The notes under the pieces were generated by a model. The model made no database searches and was not told the origin of the DNA. It worked only from the letters and a program-made list of their open reading frames with translations. Below, piece after piece: positions 62,574 through 64,000 of a DNA stretch of 64,000 nucleotides. This DNA comes from Emiliania huxleyi CCMP1516 (Eukaryota; Haptophyta; Isochrysidales; Noelaerhabdaceae). The position numbers and the translations under genes are program-made. The stretch lies in contig NW_005201192.1 in NCBI RefSeq assembly GCF_000372725.1, positions 124,001-188,000 on the forward strand. Reading direction: 5' to 3'. Each line of letters opens with the position of its first letter. Within the stretch, counting starts at the first letter, position 1.

Positions 62574-63963
62574 TCAGCGCACGGCCCTCGAACTGCCGGC
62601 GGGCTGCGCCGGGGCTGCGCCGTCCCTGAAGGGCGCTCGGCAGAGCTGTGCGTGCGACGCGGTGGTCACCCAGTAGAGTGTCTCCGGCGTGAGGTCGTTG
62701 GCGAGCTCGGCCTCGTACTCGGCGCCGAGGATGCTGACCTTGGCCTTGACCGAGGCGGGCAGCACCTGTTCGTGCCACGAGCCGTGTGAGGAGCAGCGGC
62801 CCCGTCCCCGCGCCGGCGTCTGCCTTCCGCAGGCGCCGTCGAGAGGATGCGGTAGAGGCGCGCCATGAAGGAGGGCGCGTTGATCACGACCGCCTTGGAG
62901 AAGGAGGACGGGTAGTGCGTGGCGAAGGCGAGCATCACGTCCTGCGCGGGCGCCGGACGCCGCGAGTCTAGCTGTTGGAGTACGCGGCTTGGAGAGGGCA
63001 GCGGGCCGGGAGGGGAGAGGGGGGGGGGGGGGGGCCAGGTCAAGGGCCCGGCGGAGGAAAAAAAAAGGCGGGGTGTCCACCGGGTGTCGCCTTTGTGAAG
63101 CTCAGCGTGGTAAAGGTGACCATGTGCGTGCCTGCGGGACAGGCGCAGGGCGTGTCGAGGACATGTCGGGGACAGGGAGGCGTCGTGAAGTCGACCAAGC
63201 TGCGCGTGCCGAGCCCGGCCAAGTCGAAGAGCTCGTACGTCTGCTGCAGCCGCCCGCTCGTGACGGAGGTGCGGTCGAGCCGGCGCTGCAGCGTGTCGAC
63301 GAGGGCGAGGTAATAGGGGTAGAGCAGCTTTGTATCCGACGGAGGCGCGCACGCGCCGAGGCGCTCGATCTTGACCGGGCTGCCAGACTTCGAGTAGCCG
63401 CAGTGGAAGCCGATTGGCCAGTGCCCCACCGCCTACGACGGCAAGGACGACGGGGATCACGCGTGGCGGCACTCTCGCGTCCGAGCAGCGCCAGGGTGTC
63501 GCGTCGCCCACTCTCCGTGAGGCATCTCTGCCGCGCAGAGCCAGCGCGACTCTGCGAGGGCGTCGAGCTCGGGCTTGTCCGGCAGGTTGTCCCGCTTCCA
63601 CGCGAGCGCGCGCCGGTACACCCGCTCGACCGCGCGCGCGTCGGTGCCGTGCTCCCGCACCACTCGCAGCAGCTGCACGGCCACCACCTTCCCGTCCTCA
63701 GGCAGGTTGGGCGGCGGCGGCGACTGACGGAGCGAGTGCTTGACGGCATAGATGACCGCGAGCTCGTCGGGCGTGGCCATGCCGCCGCCGCAGTCATCGG
63801 GCGTAGGCGACGGCGCAGACAACGCTCGCGAAGGCGGCGCCGACTTTGCTGGCCGCAGAGAAGCGGTGCCGATCAGACAAGAAGCGGCGCCGAGCGATGC
63901 CACGGCCATCACGCCGAGGAGCAGCGGCGACGCACGAGGCTCAGCCACAGTGAGCAGGAGCAC
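62574..63963 (-). CDS. SEC14 / CRAL-TRIO domain protein
   Basis: Lipid-exchange fold. Approximate exons: 63963-63530, 63437-63190, 62955-62820 and 62767-62574. Leader: PLLLGVMAVASLGAASCLIG, a signal-type hydrophobic segment. Then CRAL-TRIO N-terminal helices (DGKVVAVQLLRVVREHGTDARAVERVYRRALAWKRDNL) precede the lipid-binding domain: HWPIGFHCGYSKSGSPVKIERLG, LLYPYYLALVDTLQRRLD, TYELFDLAGLG, DVMLAFATHYPSSFSKAVVINAPSFMARLYRIL, SVKAKVSILG. The conserved YP...INAP block is clear. Intron borders include probable GC donors but were not all resolved. Since the window ends 37 bases beyond the start, further upstream coding sequence cannot be excluded. Confidence 0.82.
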
Positions 63964-64000
63964 GGGTAGCAGGGCGACATTCGCGACGCGCCAACTAGAT

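Noticed and set aside
1-64000. A bacterial-type defence or secondary-metabolite cluster
   Set aside because: All recognised genes are ordinary eukaryotic nuclear genes with spliceosomal introns and organelle targeting; no clustered defence or biosynthetic genes are present.

Overview
This is a nuclear window from a GC-rich eukaryotic microalga with a red-lineage plastid, most likely a haptophyte. The evidence: short spliceosomal introns (most 65-110 bp) with two donor classes, GT (often GTGCGC/GTGCGT) and GC (often GCGCGN), both paired with AG; a plastid sigma factor whose leader carries a GSAF-AP bipartite targeting motif; a catalytically dead ClpR; mitochondrial succinate dehydrogenase and gamma carbonic anhydrase; an intraflagellar-transport fragment; and many dispersed repeats. 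Another red-plastid lineage such as a pelagophyte is not excluded. There are no bacterial operons, CRISPR arrays, rRNAs or tRNAs that I can see. One 100-base N gap lies in an intron.

Layout. 0.5-3 kb: IFT57 3' exon and two unrecognised genes. 5.1-6.6 kb: a CaMK-like kinase with a C-terminal GRAM domain. 6.8-8.2 kb: repeats and a small inverted-repeat element. 8.5-11.6 kb: a lipase maturation factor with a cysteine-rich insertion. 12-15 kb: a long unrecognised ORF. 16.6-18.7 kb: a small membrane protein and a secreted endonuclease/exonuclease/phosphatase (EEP) protein interrupted by a telomere-repeat insertion. 19.8-22.9 kb: a Cys-rich protein and a MAP kinase. 24.5-26.4 kb: plastid sigma factor. 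26.5-30.2 kb: repeats, including nested retroposon-like copies. 30.4-36.9 kb: BAP31, gamma carbonic anhydrase, an unknown and a CCCH/SR-like protein. 37.2-39.1 kb: a terminal-inverted-repeat element carrying a copy of the 5' end of the gene at 48.6 kb. 39.5-47.9 kb: SLC10A7-like transporter, SDHB, ClpR and METTL14. 48.0-51.8 kb: a DUF3987-like P-loop protein. 53-60.6 kb: a phosphorus-scavenging neighbourhood (GDPD, DUF3712 membrane protein, phytase-like esterase). 61-64 kb: two unknowns and a SEC14-domain protein.

The genes do not form one pathway. They cover plastid gene expression and proteolysis, mitochondrial respiration, ER quality control and trafficking, mRNA m6A methylation, signalling and secreted phosphoesterases. 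Two secreted phosphoesterase genes share a nearly identical signal-peptide exon and a related C-terminal tail.

The most unusual observations concern introns. A 73-bp telomeric-repeat segment, flanked by a 25-bp duplication of the coding sequence, would be a perfect GC-AG intron in the EEP gene. Three arrays of a GGGGAGATRT 10-mer sit in introns of METTL14 and the sigma factor, each bracketed by direct duplications of adjoining gene sequence. Exon limits below were derived by hand from reading-frame continuity, splice dinucleotides and family conservation; no alignment could be run.
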